The notes beneath the pieces were generated by a model. That model was given only the letters and a program-made list of their open reading frames with translations, did no database searches and was not told the origin of the DNA. Source: Aspidapion aeneum (lineage: Eukaryota; Arthropoda; Insecta; Coleoptera; Brentidae). Taken from it: DNA of 64,000 nucleotides. The stretch spans positions 61,669,471 through 61,733,470 of the forward strand of contig OY755046.1 of the NCBI GenBank assembly GCA_963576565.1, in the 5' to 3' direction. A program made the position numbers and the translations under genes. This document shows positions 15,101 through 30,100 of the stretch, in pieces (positions within the stretch are counted from its first letter, which is position 1; each line of letters starts with the position of its first letter).

Positions 15101-18100
15101 ACAGTGAAATAAGAATAAGAGGCCTAGATGATGAATTATGGGCAAACAGAAACGAGTGGAGATTGGGTATCGGAAGACGTAGAACGTTGTGAAACCGATA
15201 AATATATATATAGTGGTTTTCTTGCGATGTGTAAAATTGAGTACCGCGCATTCATTAAATTTTTAGTAAAAGAAAGGCTTATACCTAAACTGGGGCGTGA
15301 AACCCTTGAAGATGATCCTCGACCGGGTCGACCAGTGGAAGTGGCCACGCCAGAGAATATTAAAAGTGAAGACTGAAGACTAAGAAGATTGCAGCGAGGC
15401 TGCCAGTGCTAGATGAGTCCCCAGAATTCTTTCTGTTGCCCAATAGCGGGAACGAGTAGATTATTACCGGGAGTTTTTGGAGGAGTACAACCTTAACCTT
15501 AAGGACTTTTTGGGGTCAATTATCACTGGGGATGAGACAATGGTTCTTTACTATGACCCCTTATCCAAAAGAGAGTCCATGGAATGGAGAAAACCGGGAG
15601 AAGCATCCCCTCGAAAAGCATAAGTCACCCAATCGACCAAAAAGGTTATGGCCACGATATTTTGGGACTTCCAAGGAATCTAATGGACAGTAGTATACGG
15701 CTCTGCTACATCGCTTGCGAGAGGCTATTTAAGAAAAAAGGGGAGGAAAATTGGCACGTGGTGTTCGGTTGCTTCACGATAATGCTCCTGTGTACACAGC
15801 CGTTGCTGCGAAGACCGCTGTGCAGGCCTGTGGATTCCAGAAAATTCGCCATCCACCCTACAGCCCAGACTTAGCCCCTAGTGACTATTATCGTGTCTCA
15901 AAATTGAAATCTGACTTACAGGGAAAAATTTTAACACCGATGAAGAAATTCATGCAGCTGTGGCGGCCCATTGTGCTTCGAAGGATAAAAATTATTTTTT
16001 GAATGGTATAGAATTGCCACCAAAGCGTTGTAACAGGTGTGTTGAACAATGACCAACTTGTTTTAATTTTCCGTTTCCTTCTATGTTAGGCCGGAAACTT
16101 ATGGAACTTACCTCGTACTTCTTGGTTTTTTTCACAACTTGTATTTTTATTGTAGGTCTACGAAAACCCTACCCTTCAGACTATCCCTAATACCCTGCTG
16201 GCTAACCCAGCAACCAGCCCGATTTTCGCTACGGTCCTGGTGGAATATCTTCTAGAAAGAATGGAAGAAATGGGCTCAAATCTGGACAGAAGTAACTTGT
16301 ATCTAAGGCTTTTCAAGCTGGTCTTTGGCAGTGTGTCGCTTTTTCCTCAAGAAAATGAAAATATGCTAAGGTACAGGCTGATTTTTTGTTAGTAATCTTT
16401 TTGTAATTATTTAAACACAATATTTCATTGCAGGCGAGAATTTTAGCGAAACTCAATGCTTCAACAGTTTTAAAAGTATAAACAACAAGTGAAATTAAAG
16501 AAAGAAAAATAAGAAAAAATTTTCTGCTTCGGCCGGGACTCGAACCCGGGATCTCTTGCTCTCTAGGCAAACATTCTAAACATTGAACTACCGAAGCCAT
16601 ACATAAATTTTCGGAAAACTTCCATCTATGCAGGCTGCGGTGTCTCAATAAAAGAACGACAATAAAAGAACTCTCAGGGTATTAACTCGACCAAGTCATC
16701 CAACTGATTTATTTAATTCTTCTTTCCCACTGTCAAAGGTATGATAACTCAAATTAGACGTAAAGAATCAACGTCTGAAAGCATGAGATCACCTTTTCGT
16801 GTGTTAAAATTTCTGATCGCAAATGGGAGATTTTAAAAGTGTTGGATATTAAATAAAGTTTGCAAAGCAAATTTGATATTAAATTAAATTTGCGAAGCAA
16901 ATGTTAAACAATACAAAGCGTAGCGAAACTCCACTCCTATGCTTTTTTTTGTTTTAGGCCTCATCTACACCAAATAGTTAACCGCTCTATGGAGCTAGCA
17001 ATGACGGCTGTTGAACCTTTCAACTATTTTCTCCTGCTACGAGCCCTGTTTAGATCAATAGGAGGCGGAAGTCATGACTTGTTATACCAGGTTCGTAGAT
17101 TTACACGTCTATCTCACTTTTTTAATCTCACAATGAAGACAATAAACTATTACTACCTTACTTTGGATCTACTTCCAAATAATGCCACTCTATAACCGGT
17201 ATTTAACAGCTGACCCAATACTGCTGACAGATGACAGACTTAAACATAAAAGTAGCTTGGATCACTTTCTAAATAATGCCAGTCTATAACCTGTATTTAA
17301 CAGCGGTCTGAATACTGGTGACAGATGACAGACATAAACATAAAAGTAGCTTGGATCACTTTCTAAAGATTGCCAATAAATAACCTGTATTTAACAGCTG
17401 ACTCAATACTGCTGACAGATTACAGACATAAACATTAACCTGGCTTGGATCACTTTCTAAATAATATCACTTTATAACCTGTATTTAACAGCTGACTCAA
17501 TACTGCTGACAGATGAGACATAAACATAAAAGTAGCTTGCATCACTTTCTAAATAATGCCACTTTATAACCTGTATTACACAGCTGCCACTCTTTAACCT
17601 GTATTTAACAGCTGACTCAATACTGCTGACAGATGACAGACATAAACATATAAGTAGCTTGGATCACTTTCTAAATAATGCTATTATATTATCACCTGTA
17701 TTTAACAGCTGACTCCATACTGCTTACAGATGACAGACATAAACATAGAAGTAGCTTGGATTACTTTTTAAATAATGCCACTCTATAACCTGTATTTAAC
17801 AGCTGACTCAATACTGCTGACAGATGACAAACATAAAGATAAAAGTAGCTTGGATCACTTTCTAAATAATGCCAGTCTATAACCTGTATTTAACAGCGCA
17901 CTGAATACTGGTGACAGATGACAGACATAAACATATAAGTAGCTTGGATCACTTTCCAAAGATTGCCAATAAATAACCTGTATTTAACAGCTGACTCAAT
18001 ACTGCTGACAGATTACAGACATAAACATTAACCTGGCTTGGATCACTTTCTAAATAATACAACTTTATAACCTGTATTTAACAGCTGACTCAATACTGCT

Positions 18101-21100
18101 GACAGATGAGACATAAACATAAAAGTAGCTTGCATCACTTTCTAAATAATGCCACTTTATAACCTGTATTACACAGCTGCCACTCTTTAACCTGTATTTA
18201 ACAGCTGACTCAATACTGCTGACAGATGACAGACATAAACATATAAGTAGCTTGGATCACTTTCTAAATAATGCTATTATATTATAACCTGTATTTAACA
18301 GCTGACTCAATACTGCTTACAGATGACAGACATAAACATAGAAGTAGCTTGGATTACTTTTTAAATAATGCCACTCTATAACCTGTATTTAACAGCTGAC
18401 TCAATACTGCTGACAGATGACAAACATAAACATAAAAGTAGCTTGGATCACTTTCTAAATAATGCCAGTCTATAACCTGTATTTAACAGCGGACTGAATA
18501 CTGGTGACAGATGACAGACATAAACATAAAAGTAGCTTGGATCACTTTCTAAAGATTGCCAATAAATAACCTGTATTTAACAGCTGACTCAATACTGCTG
18601 ACAGATTACAGACATAAACATTAACCTGGCTTGGATCACTTTCTAAATAATACCACTTTATAACCTGTATTTAACAGCTGACTCAATACTGCTGACAGAT
18701 GAAACATAAACATAAAATTAGCTTGCATCAGTTTCTAAATAATGCCACTTTTTAACCCGTATTACACAGCTGCCTCAATACTGCTGACAGATGACAGACA
18801 TAAACATAAAAGTGGTTTGGATCACTTTCTTAATAATGCCACTCTTTAACCTGTATTTAACAGCTGACTCAATACTGCTGACAGATGACAGACATAAACA
18901 TAAAAGTAGCTTGAATCACTTTCTAAATAAAGCTATTATATTATAACCTGTATTTAACAGCTGACTCAATACTGCTTACAGATGACACACATAAACATAA
19001 AAGTAGCTTGGATTACTTTTTAAATAATGCCACTCTATAAACTGTATTTCACAGCTCACCCAATACTGCTGACAGATGACACACATAAACATAAAAGTCG
19101 CTTGGATCACTTTTTAAATAATGCCACTCTATAATCTATATTTAACAGCTGACTCAGTACTGCTGACACATGATACACAAAAACATAATAGTAACTTGGA
19201 TCACTTTCTAAATAATGCTACTATATAACCTGTATTTATCAGCTGACTCAATACTGCTGACGGATGACAGACATAAACATAAAAGTAGCTTGTGTCAATT
19301 TCTAAAAAATGCCACTCTATAACCTGTATTTAACAGCTGACTTAACACTGCTGACAGACAACAGACAAAAAAGTAACTAGAGAATCACCATGTTGCCAAT
19401 AATTTCCTTGTTTTTTTTTCCAAGAGAAACATAATCGTAGCTAATGCAAACCAACTAAATCTGAAGGGTAACCCTCAAGCTGCGCCTACACAGGTTTAAG
19501 ATGTAAGGGCAAGTAGTACACACGGGCATAAATTATCTTCTTTTTTGTTACTTTTTACTATTTTTCCAAAAAGTGGACAGTTTGAAGGTATTTTTGTCCT
19601 AATAGACAAATGCAAAGCAAAAAATGAATTTTGTGAATATTTTGTTTCTCCTTTTTTTACCACTAATTTCTTAATATATTTTAGGAGTTCTTACCCTTAC
19701 TTCCGAATCTTCTCGAAGGTCTGAACCGCCTTCAAAGCGGACTTCACAAGCAGCAAATGAAAGATATATTCGTAGAACTATGTTTGACAGTTCCTGTCAG
19801 ATTAAGTTCTTTGCTGCCCTATTTGCCCATGCTGATGGATCCATTAGTTTCTGCTCTTAACGGTAAGGTTTTCTTGCTTTCTTTTGCCAACACTGTAGTT
19901 CGTTATGTACTAGAACAACTTTCTAAAATTGTATATAAATCTGATCTTGAATCAACTATCGAAGAACAAAGGTGTTGTGCTACTACTAAACTACTTTATT
20001 TTCTGTTTAATTTTAAGCAAAAATGACAATTACCATTTAAAATAGACGCAAAAATTATTATCATTTGTTCAATTGATGTAGGATGTGTTTTAGGGAGTTG
20101 CTCTACTGTTGGCTGATACTGTATGTATGATTATAGAAACCTTTAGGCCACAGAATCACCTCTCCTTGTTTATACATGACATTTAGGAACACTCCAACTA
20201 CATTTTTTTTATTTTTAATTAGGATCGCACCTACTGATAAGCCAAGGCCTGAGAACGTTAGAGCTTTGCGTTGACAATCTACAACACGATTTCTTGTACG
20301 AACATATTCAACCAGTGCGAGCAGAATTAATGCAGGCCTTATGGAGAACGCTAAGGAATAATGACCAGGTAACACAATTTTGAAAAGTGGAAAATGAATT
20401 TTTATCAAGGGATTTTGTGACATTCGGTTGAAATTCAATGATTCTGGGGAAAAAACCTATAATATAGGGAGGTAAACGTTTTTAGAATGGGTAGTATAGG
20501 GACATATGTATACTCTAGCGTCTATCTTAGGTTAGAAATCAGTGATTCCGTGAAAACATATGGCGCATTTCTTTACTAGCCGTAGACCAGTAATTCCAAA
20601 AATGTCGGCTTGCCATATTTCAATTTCGGATGCGGATATTTTTAGAACAGCTAGCCAAGCCAACTTGATGCGCATAATCTGAACTGCATCTCTACTAACT
20701 GTGTACTAGTCATTCTAAAAACATCGGTTTTCCATATATCACCCTGTATTTTGTTTTTTTCCTCTAGGTGGCGCAAGTAGCCTTCAAAGTTTTGGGAAAA
20801 TTCGGAGGGGGCAATCGAAAAATGATGATCGAGCCTCAAAGATTGGACCATATCGATTCTGAATTTGACCCGCCAGCCATTGTGACTAAGTTTGATGTTT
20901 ATGAACACTCCGTTGAGTTTCCTGTTGCTAAGGTAAGACCTCACCTGACTAAACCAATTTTTCAGGACAGAAAACTGTTCGTTTCGTAGACACAATTTTT
21001 GAATATTTATCACTATCTTACTTATCTAATAACATCAATATACCTTTACATTTTTGACAGGTAATAGAAACCGCTTTTAACGCTCTGAAACAAAGCGGGA

Positions 21101-24100
21101 CCGATCCCTTCTACCGCAAGCAGGCCTGGGAAGTAATCAACTGTTATCTAACGGCGTCCAGAGATTTGACAGATAGCAAACATGCGCTGATTAACCTGTT
21201 TCTGCATCCCAGTTTCCAGAGCGCCGAGACAATCAAGAACATCAAAGGGTCCAACTATAAATCGATTTATAAGATGTCGCGGGATACCCACCAGATGGCT
21301 TTGACAGGTATGTACAACTACGGCGTATCACTCTTTTCCAACGGTTACTTGCAAATGAGCACAAGGCTTTATTTTTTTTTTAAATCTTTTTACACAGGCA
21401 TGTTCATTGGCGCGGCGATTAAAGAGCTGCGAGAACCGGCGGTGCGGGCTTTTGTGTCTTTGGTACGTCATTACACAATGGTGGCGGTGGCTCAACAATC
21501 AGGAGCGTTCGGTTATTCACCGCATCCCAACAAACAGGTGAGTTCTAAGTTCTAACATTTTCCAAGGCTAACCTGATCAATAAAAATCACTTGTTTTCTT
21601 TTGTGTCATTCTTACATGTGCTTTATTAAAGAATCTTTTCTGGCGATAATTTGAAATGAATTTCCAGGAAGACCGGGTGAAATATCTATCATCAACCTTT
21701 TGTTAGGGTTAAATATGATTAAGAGGTCGAAGATTTTGGGAAAATAATTGTTAAGGTTATATTTTGTAAATGCTTGTATTTTCTATGGATTTTTGTGTAT
21801 TAGTTACAGTAGAAACTATTAAAATATTTTTAGAAAAAAAAAATTGTAGTCCGTTTACTCTAAGAGCCCTCGTTAATCATTCCAACCTTTCATTCTTGTC
21901 TGTTATTTCTGTTTCATTTATTTAGGTTGATCTTGATCCCTTGGTCCTTATTGATGCCCTGGCTGTCATTATGGGTCATGAAGAACGAGAACTCTGCAAA
22001 CCTGGCCATTTGGGGTTAATGCTGATTGTGGACACGGCCAGTACTTTGTTAGGTAAATATTTTTTCGTTTGACTTATTTACTGGTTATATCCCTGTTAGA
22101 AATTATTTTTTATTCTCTTTGTGTGATTGGACATCTTAGGTTTACCTATTAGATGAAAACAGATTGAACTTTCAGACTCTGTGTAGATTCTAAAACACCA
22201 TTAAACAAGGTCTTGATTAACGAGGGATTTCCTTTTCCAAATATATCAAAACATATTTTTACACTTTTGACATTCAAGAAACATAATAAAAATGATTACT
22301 TCAGGTTGTTGTTATCGTTACTGTAAACACGGCCAGTACTTTTTTAGGTAAAATTATTTTTGTGGACATCGCTTAAGAACTAATTATTATTTTTATGTGC
22401 GTTAGGTTTACCTAGTAAATAGAAAATGATTGAAATGTCAGACTTTGTGTGGATTATGACACATTATAACACATTCTAACACATTTAACAAGTGCAAAGA
22501 AGAAAGATGGAAAACGTGCTGTGTGTGGATCGATAAAAATCAAAACGAATTTTATACTTCACACAAAGGTATGTGTGCCTAACTTGCGAGTGTCAGAAGG
22601 AGAAGGAAGAGTTGATTTTGGTTGTTTTCCTACTTACACAAGGTTGCATCTCTAGACGTACGTTTCTGTGTGTTTCACGTCATCAGTAGAGAACAGCAAA
22701 CCCAGGTAAGCCAATTTTAACCAAAACCAACTCCTATATATGAGATACTCGCGTCAGTGCAATGCGAGTAAACTCCAAGGTGTAGCGCCATCTAGCGAAC
22801 TGGCTCGAGCACTCGAAAGTTTAAGCACACTGGCATCGTCTTGTCTGAGACGCAGAAGCGCCATCTATGACAAGTTTCGTCCATTGATGTGGTATTAAAA
22901 CCACGTAATCACGTAGCAACTAAAAGGCCATACTGCCCGAAGCATATGCAAAGAAGAAAGATGGAAAACGTGCTGTGTGTGGATCGATAAAAATCAAAAG
23001 AATTTTATACTTCACACAAAGGTATGTGTGCCTAACTTGCGAGTGTCAGAAGGAGAAGGAAGAGTATCTCATATGTAGGAGTTGGTTTTGGTTAAAATTG
23101 GCTTACCTGGGTTTGCTGTTCTCTACTGATGACGTGAAACACACAGAAACGCACGTCTAGAGATGCAACCTTGTGTAAGTAGGAAAACAACCAAAATCAA
23201 CTCTTCCTTCTCCTTCTGACACTCGCAAGTTAGGCACACATACCTTTGTGTGAAGTATAAAATTCGTTTTGACATTTAACAAGGTTTTAATGAATAATAC
23301 ATTTCCTATTCCAAATATCGAAGATGTTTTGACAATTTTTTTACACTTAAGAACTAATAAAAATTGGTTGATGCTAAGCAAATACCTTACACACGAATGC
23401 TTGAAGCCAGGACCCCAGGTATCTGGTTCTATGGTTAGTGTGAAAAGCGACAAAAAATTGATTTTTTATTTCAGGGAGCAAGGAAATGGCTTGCCGCTTG
23501 CCACTGATCGAATACATGTCGGAAAAAATGTGTGCTTTGTGCTACGAGCGCGCTTGGTATGCAAAGCTTGGTGGTTGTCTGGCGATTAAGTTTATGTTCG
23601 AAAAATGTGCCACCAAATGGGTCTACGAACACATGTTCACTTTCTTGAAAGCGTTGCTGTTTGTCATGATGGATTTAACGGGAGAGGTAAGTTAAGTTCC
23701 TTTTTAGCTTACATGTATAGGTTAGCTTTACTAGTGTGAGCTATGGTAATCATGTCAAAAATAAGAAAAGAAGATGCTTCCATTTTAAAAAAATATATGT
23801 TCTATTTAAAATAATTTTTATGTATATTTTTTGGATGATTTTGAAACTTTTTTGTCGCGCCGTCTGTCTGTCTGTACGTCTATCTGTATGTCTGTCTCTC
23901 ACCGTGCATAACTCAAAAGCTGATTTTCATAAAATTTGGTACTTGGGTTGAGTTTTGGACATAAGCCAAAAAAAGGTGGGGGAGAACCGTGTTAGCTTAG
24001 GTCCCATAAATTGGCACAGTATTTTTATATGTTCAGCAGTGATTTTTTTAAAGCATTGAACTTGGCTTATTCTCCGTTTTGTCTTTACTAGGTATCCAGC

Positions 24101-27100
24101 GGCGCCCTAGACATGGCAAAAGACAACCTCCAAAAAATGCTGTTAGTCCTAGTCGCATCACCATCTGAAAATAGCGACGCAGAAACAAAAACCCTTCAAA
24201 ATGATGCCCTACACACTGTCACACACGAACTTGTGCGACAAGTGACCAGTCCTCACACTATGGTCAGAGAACAGTCTATGGCGTCACTTAGACTTTTGGC
24301 GAAGGAGCAAAACAAGACGGTGACAGCTGTCATGGAACCTTTTAAAGAAGTTCTTGCGGATATGGTGCCCCCTATGAAGCATTTGCTCAAGCATCAACCG
24401 GCCATTGCTCAAATGGGATTGATGGATGGGACTATGTTTTGTACGACGCTAAATCCAAGGTATTATCAGGCCTCATAATTGTCCTAAAATCCTAATTTGT
24501 CCTAAAACTAATTTGAACAACTGTCACCGATTTATTTAAACCTAAATGCTATAGTTTGTTTTGTTTCTCCATACTACTACTATGTCGGTTTAGAACGTTT
24601 TCTACGTTGTCCGACGCCTACTATCCACCTCCTTCGATCCTGACAATCATCTTCTGTCATGTTTTTTTGACTCATTTGATTGCCTGTTGCCATTTCAGTT
24701 TAGAATGCCCTCTTTTTTGCTTTTACTATTCTTTTTTCAAGTTGCTTACAGTCTGTTCCTGTCTTAACAAATGTGACACCCAAGTATACACATACTCATT
24801 GCATAGAGATATTGTTTGTCTATCGTTTAGTTCTAACTCACTTTATTCTTTTCACTTCACTGGTAACCCCAGCTTTTGGTATTCTTCCGTTAACTTTCTC
24901 ATCATATATTCCATGTGTTCTTTATCATTAGCTACAATTACTTGGTCGTCAGCAAACTGTAATGTGTATATGGTAGTCTCTATATTTCTGGCACTCCTTT
25001 TCTCACTTACTTGTTTAAGACAAAAAACAATATCCCTTTCAATCTATTTTAATCAAAACTAAAACTTTTGGTTAATTTACTATTTGTTTTTTATGTTTTC
25101 AGACTGTTCACAATCAACCTTGAGTGTCGAGAGCACAACCTGTTCATAGAAGACCTGCTGTCATTGTGTGACACTGAAGATGCCAAACTTAACGCTTCGT
25201 CTTGTTACAAATCGATTACCAATTTCACTCCACTCAGACAAAGTGCTTTGAGAGTACTTGCTGCCTGTTATTACTTAGTGGAAAAGAGAGAACAAATTTT
25301 TAAGGTGAGAATAGTTCACTTTGTTTTATTTTTTTTATTTATTATTATTATTTTTTTATTTAGTCGGTTTAGAAGGTTTTTCTACGTTGTCCGACGCCTA
25401 TTCTCCACCTCCTTCGATCCTGACAATCATCTTCTGTCAGATTTTTTTGACTCATTGATCTTTGGATTGACTGTTGCCATTCTAGTTTAGGACGCCCTCT
25501 TTTTCTGCGCCCTATTGGTTGCCATTCTAGGACCTGCTTTGGTAATCTTTCGTCGTTCATCCGTTGTACATGGCCGTACCATATCAGTTGTCTTTTAGTG
25601 ATGTCATCCGTTATGCTTCCTTCGATTCCCATTCTTTCTTTTATGATCTCATTTCTTATGTGATCTGTTCTAGATATTCTCATTGATCTTCTAATTGCAT
25701 CCATTGCGACACTTTCCATTTTTGTTTTGTATTTTTCTGTTACGCGACAAGTCTCTATTCCATATAACAGCCTGCTTTTCACCATTGTTTCATATATGTT
25801 AAATTTTACATCCTTTTTTATCTCTCTGCTCCATAAAATACTGTTAAGACATCCAATAACCTTTTTTGCTTTTACTATTCTTTTTTCCAGTTCTTTACAG
25901 TCTGTTCCTGTCTTATCAAATGTGACACCCAGGTATACATACTCATTGCTTGGAGATATTACTTGTCCATTGTCTAGTTCTAACTCACTGGATTCGTTTC
26001 CAATACATAAGTACTGTGTCTTGTCCACGTTCACTGTTAATCCCCACTTTTGGTATTCTTCCATTAACTTTCTCATCTCATCATATACTCCATATCCTCT
26101 TTATCATTAGCTACAATTACTTGGTCGTCAGCAAATTGTAGTGTGTATATGGTAAATCGGTCGTTAAGTTGTATTCCCATGCCGTGCACTTTCCGTTTCC
26201 AGTTTTTTAGAGCTACTGCGATATATATTTTAAAAAGAGTTGGAGAAATACAACATCCCTGTCTTAAGCCTTTTGTTACCAGGAATTCTTTTAAAAGTCG
26301 ATTTCCAATTTTAATTTTAGATTTTGACCCTTTGTATAGTTCTTTTATCGCTTTTATGTATGTATGATTGATATTAGTCTGCTCTAGCACTGTCCATAGT
26401 TTGTCTACTGGAACGGTATCATATGATTTTTGTAGGTCCACAAAGGTAACATGAGTCTCTATATTTCTGGCGCTCCTTTTCTCAATTACTTGTTTAAGAT
26501 AAAAACCATTATCACTACAAGATCTGCCAGCACGAAACCCACTTTGCTCTTCTTCTTCTTGTTCATGAAAATCCTTCTCTATTAGATCTCTAAGAACTCT
26601 ACCGTACTGAGAGTACTGGTTACTGAAATTCCTCTGTAATTGTTGCAATCCAGCTTGTTTCCTTTTTTGTGTATTGAGGATATGAATGCAATTTTCCAAT
26701 CATCAGGTACTGGATGTCCGTTTATGCATTGATTGATAATATATGTGAGATTTTCGATTAGTTTTTCTGATCCATATTTGAGCATTTCAGCATATATTCC
26801 TCCAGGTCCGCTAGCTTTTCTGGATTTAAGCTTTTTAATGCTATTTTTTATCATTTCTTTTTCGATGATTACTTCCTCTCCGTGTACTTCTATGTCTCTC
26901 CTCGGAGAGGCTGCCAGATATTCGGGTCTCGTTTCCTGCAGCAGTCCCTTGTAGTGTTCTGTCCATTGTTCTGGTTTGATGATGGATGTTTACTTTTTCT
27001 TTTGTTGGGTTTTTTACTGTACAAATGAATTTCCATACTTCAGAACTCTGCCTACCTCCTACGTGTGTATTGATATCGTGGCATTTGCGCTCGAACAGTT

Positions 27101-30100
27101 CATTTTTTTCTGTGCGTATCAAATTTCTTAGCTGTCTTCTGGTTTCCCTGTAGATTTCTAGGTCTATTTTTTTTCTTCCCGGTGATTATTTAAACAGAAA
27201 CCCCTAGATGGCATGATGATGATTATTTTGAAACGTACAAGATATATGCCAGTTAAAAATTAACATTAAAGGAGAGCTGAGCTATCAGACTGTGTGTAGA
27301 TTTCTAAATCACAATAAATAAATTTCTAGTGAGCGAATAATGTCTTATACCAAATATTGAAGAACTGTATTTTTGTTTTAATTTATGCTCAAGTTTATGT
27401 TTTACTGTGTGTTTTGTCACTAGGTTCTGTACAAGGCATTAGAAAAACCAAACCCAGAGCTTCAAGAAACGGCTTTTGAGTGCATCAAGAAGTTTATTTC
27501 GGGATATTCGATTGAAAAATATCTTGTACATCAGACCGTGCGACCTCTGTTGATGACATTAGTTGACATCAACAACGTCACATTAAACGGTAAGTATTAA
27601 AATGCGTATCTGATCCTGTCATGACAGCTGTCAAGGTTATGTCTTTTAGTTTCGATTATTACCACTATTGGCAATTGGCGCTAGTCTCATTGATGTCCTA
27701 AGATATTCTCATATCAGATTTGATCTTGTAGGCTGTAACTTGAAACTCATTGACTGTTTTAAAAAATCGAAAAGTGTAGCAATGATAGCTTGCTTATAAT
27801 TAATATAATATGTTAGCTCCCGCTAAATTTCGCGGTTGTTTGTAAATTTTAAAAACCACACAATTGGATGACGGACAGAGTGCATTTTTCGCGCATTTGG
27901 ACATGCTCACCAAGAAACAGTGAGATCCTTTTTCGACCGCCTCGAGAAAATGGCGTGGTAATTTCTTTCTCCAACTATTTCAAATTTCTACACTTAAAAG
28001 TGCTCGATTTTGGTGTACTGAAGCATAGAACTAGAAACTTCAGCCCTTCAGCTACGTGGTGCCATCATTAGATCAAGACAGGGGCCCCTTGGAACGTGGA
28101 GAAATTGGCTGCAAACTGGTGAGTGCTTTGTTTCTGATTTCCGTTGTGTGGTACCAACAATTTCGTGATTTCATATCAATATATTTATGTTTGTTCGCGC
28201 TTTCATTAATTAAAATATATACAGTCCATTGCAGTTATCGTTTTTCTACCTGCGGGCAAACATAATATGTGTCTTTATTTATCTTAGGTCTCAAGATGCT
28301 GTCATATCTAACCCAGCTGTTTCCGCATGTATTCAATGAAAAGTTCTGCGAGCAACTGCTGGGAATCATCATGCTTATTCTTCAGAATATGAAAGCCGCC
28401 CCGCTGCCTACTACAGTGCTGGGTAAGATTTGATGAGAATGATACTTAGGAATATTAGGGGGGACTAAGAAATACTGAGATAAGTTCTAAGATTTTTTTT
28501 TATTATATGGCCGGAAAATGGTGACAAAGGGCGGAATTTTCTACTCCATCTTAACGGTTTTCAACCAACAATCGAATGCACAATGGAAATTGAAAAAGAT
28601 TCGGCCTTACCTTTTTGGGATGTTCTTGTTAAACAAATAAACAGAAATATTCAAACCACTGTATATAGGAAACCTACATGTACGGAACAGTACCTAAGTG
28701 TTAGGTCTAATCATTCTGTTGCTACAAAACAATAAGTTACAAGAAGTTTGTATTTAAGAGCCGAAAACATTTGTAGTATTAATGAAAAACTAACTACACA
28801 AATCCACAACATTAAAAACGACTTACCACAATGGTTATTTCGAGAAAATAATAAACCATTAACGTATTAACCGGAGGAGACCAGGAACCGCGGTAAAAAT
28901 TCATTCATCAAAACAATTCGATTTGACCCCTAGATGCTTCAATAAGTTGGAAAAGAATATAAATATTTTTTGGAAAGACGATGGCAACGCTGTGCGACAC
29001 ACAGTAGACGTATGTTTATTCTTTATGGTCGATCGATTTACCAGTGACGGCGGCAAAATATTTATTTATTAAAAGTAAATACCTAACTTATTAAAACAAG
29101 CAATTTAATTTAGTTTACAGCTGAATAGATACCCATTGACAATTAGATGTTTGATTAGGATGCTTTTAGCTTGGTGTATTTTATTTTAGGTTAGACAACG
29201 TTAAAAATTCAGAGTAGGTAAAAAGGACTAACCCAACCTAAAAAATTGCCTCAATCCAAATCTAAAAAAACTGTTTACACAAAAAAAACGGTTAAATAAA
29301 AAAGGTATACATAAAAAAATTACTTTCCATATTAATAAGATACCTTTTTTACCTTATCTGTTGAAAATCAAGGCTCGTAGTTCAGTTAAAAGTATCAAAA
29401 CACCAAAACTTGGGACACCCTGTACATTTTTAACTAAACTTATGTTTAAACAGTTTTAACAAATACAGTCGAACCTCTATAACTCGAACCTGAAGGGACA
29501 ACCAAAACAGTTCGAGTTATGGAGAGTTCGAGTTATAGAAACTCGAGTTACATAGGTTAAAATACATGTCAAAAGTGCAGGGACCGCTTTAAAGGTTCGA
29601 GTTATAGAGGGGTTCGAGTTATAGAGGTTCGAGTTAGAGAGGTTCGACTGTAAATAATTATTTATATAATACCCAAAAAATTTTTTCTGATTTTATATTG
29701 ATTTCTACGGCACTGGTCTTTGTTTTGTTTTGAAGGTCAAACAAGTTATTTAACTTACTTGTAAAACGAAACTTCTGGATTAAGATGGTCGAGATTTTAG
29801 CACAAAATACACTCCCACACCATTTTAAAGTCTTTCAAGATTAATTTTGAGTCCAGATCGAAAATATATTTTAAGAAAAAACACGAAAACAATTCCGAAC
29901 CGTAAAGAGACATGTCAAAAACGCCGCATTGACCCTTTACAAAATACTAATGGGTCCAAAGGGACTACCTTCTAATCAAGAATAGAATAGAATAGTCTCT
30001 TTTTCTCGCATCAGTTTAACAAAAGAGGAACAAAATAAGATACTTTACGCGGGCCTAGACGATTGCGGCATCTTTCTAATTCCTTTGTTTTAGTGAGGGA

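Noticed and set aside
20651..21013. Minus-strand 120-codon frame
   Set aside because: Antisense to exon 13 and its flanks; no family match.
25727..26141. Plus-strand frames over the intron 19 non-LTR element
   Set aside because: Opposite strand encodes clear RT motifs; these are shadows.
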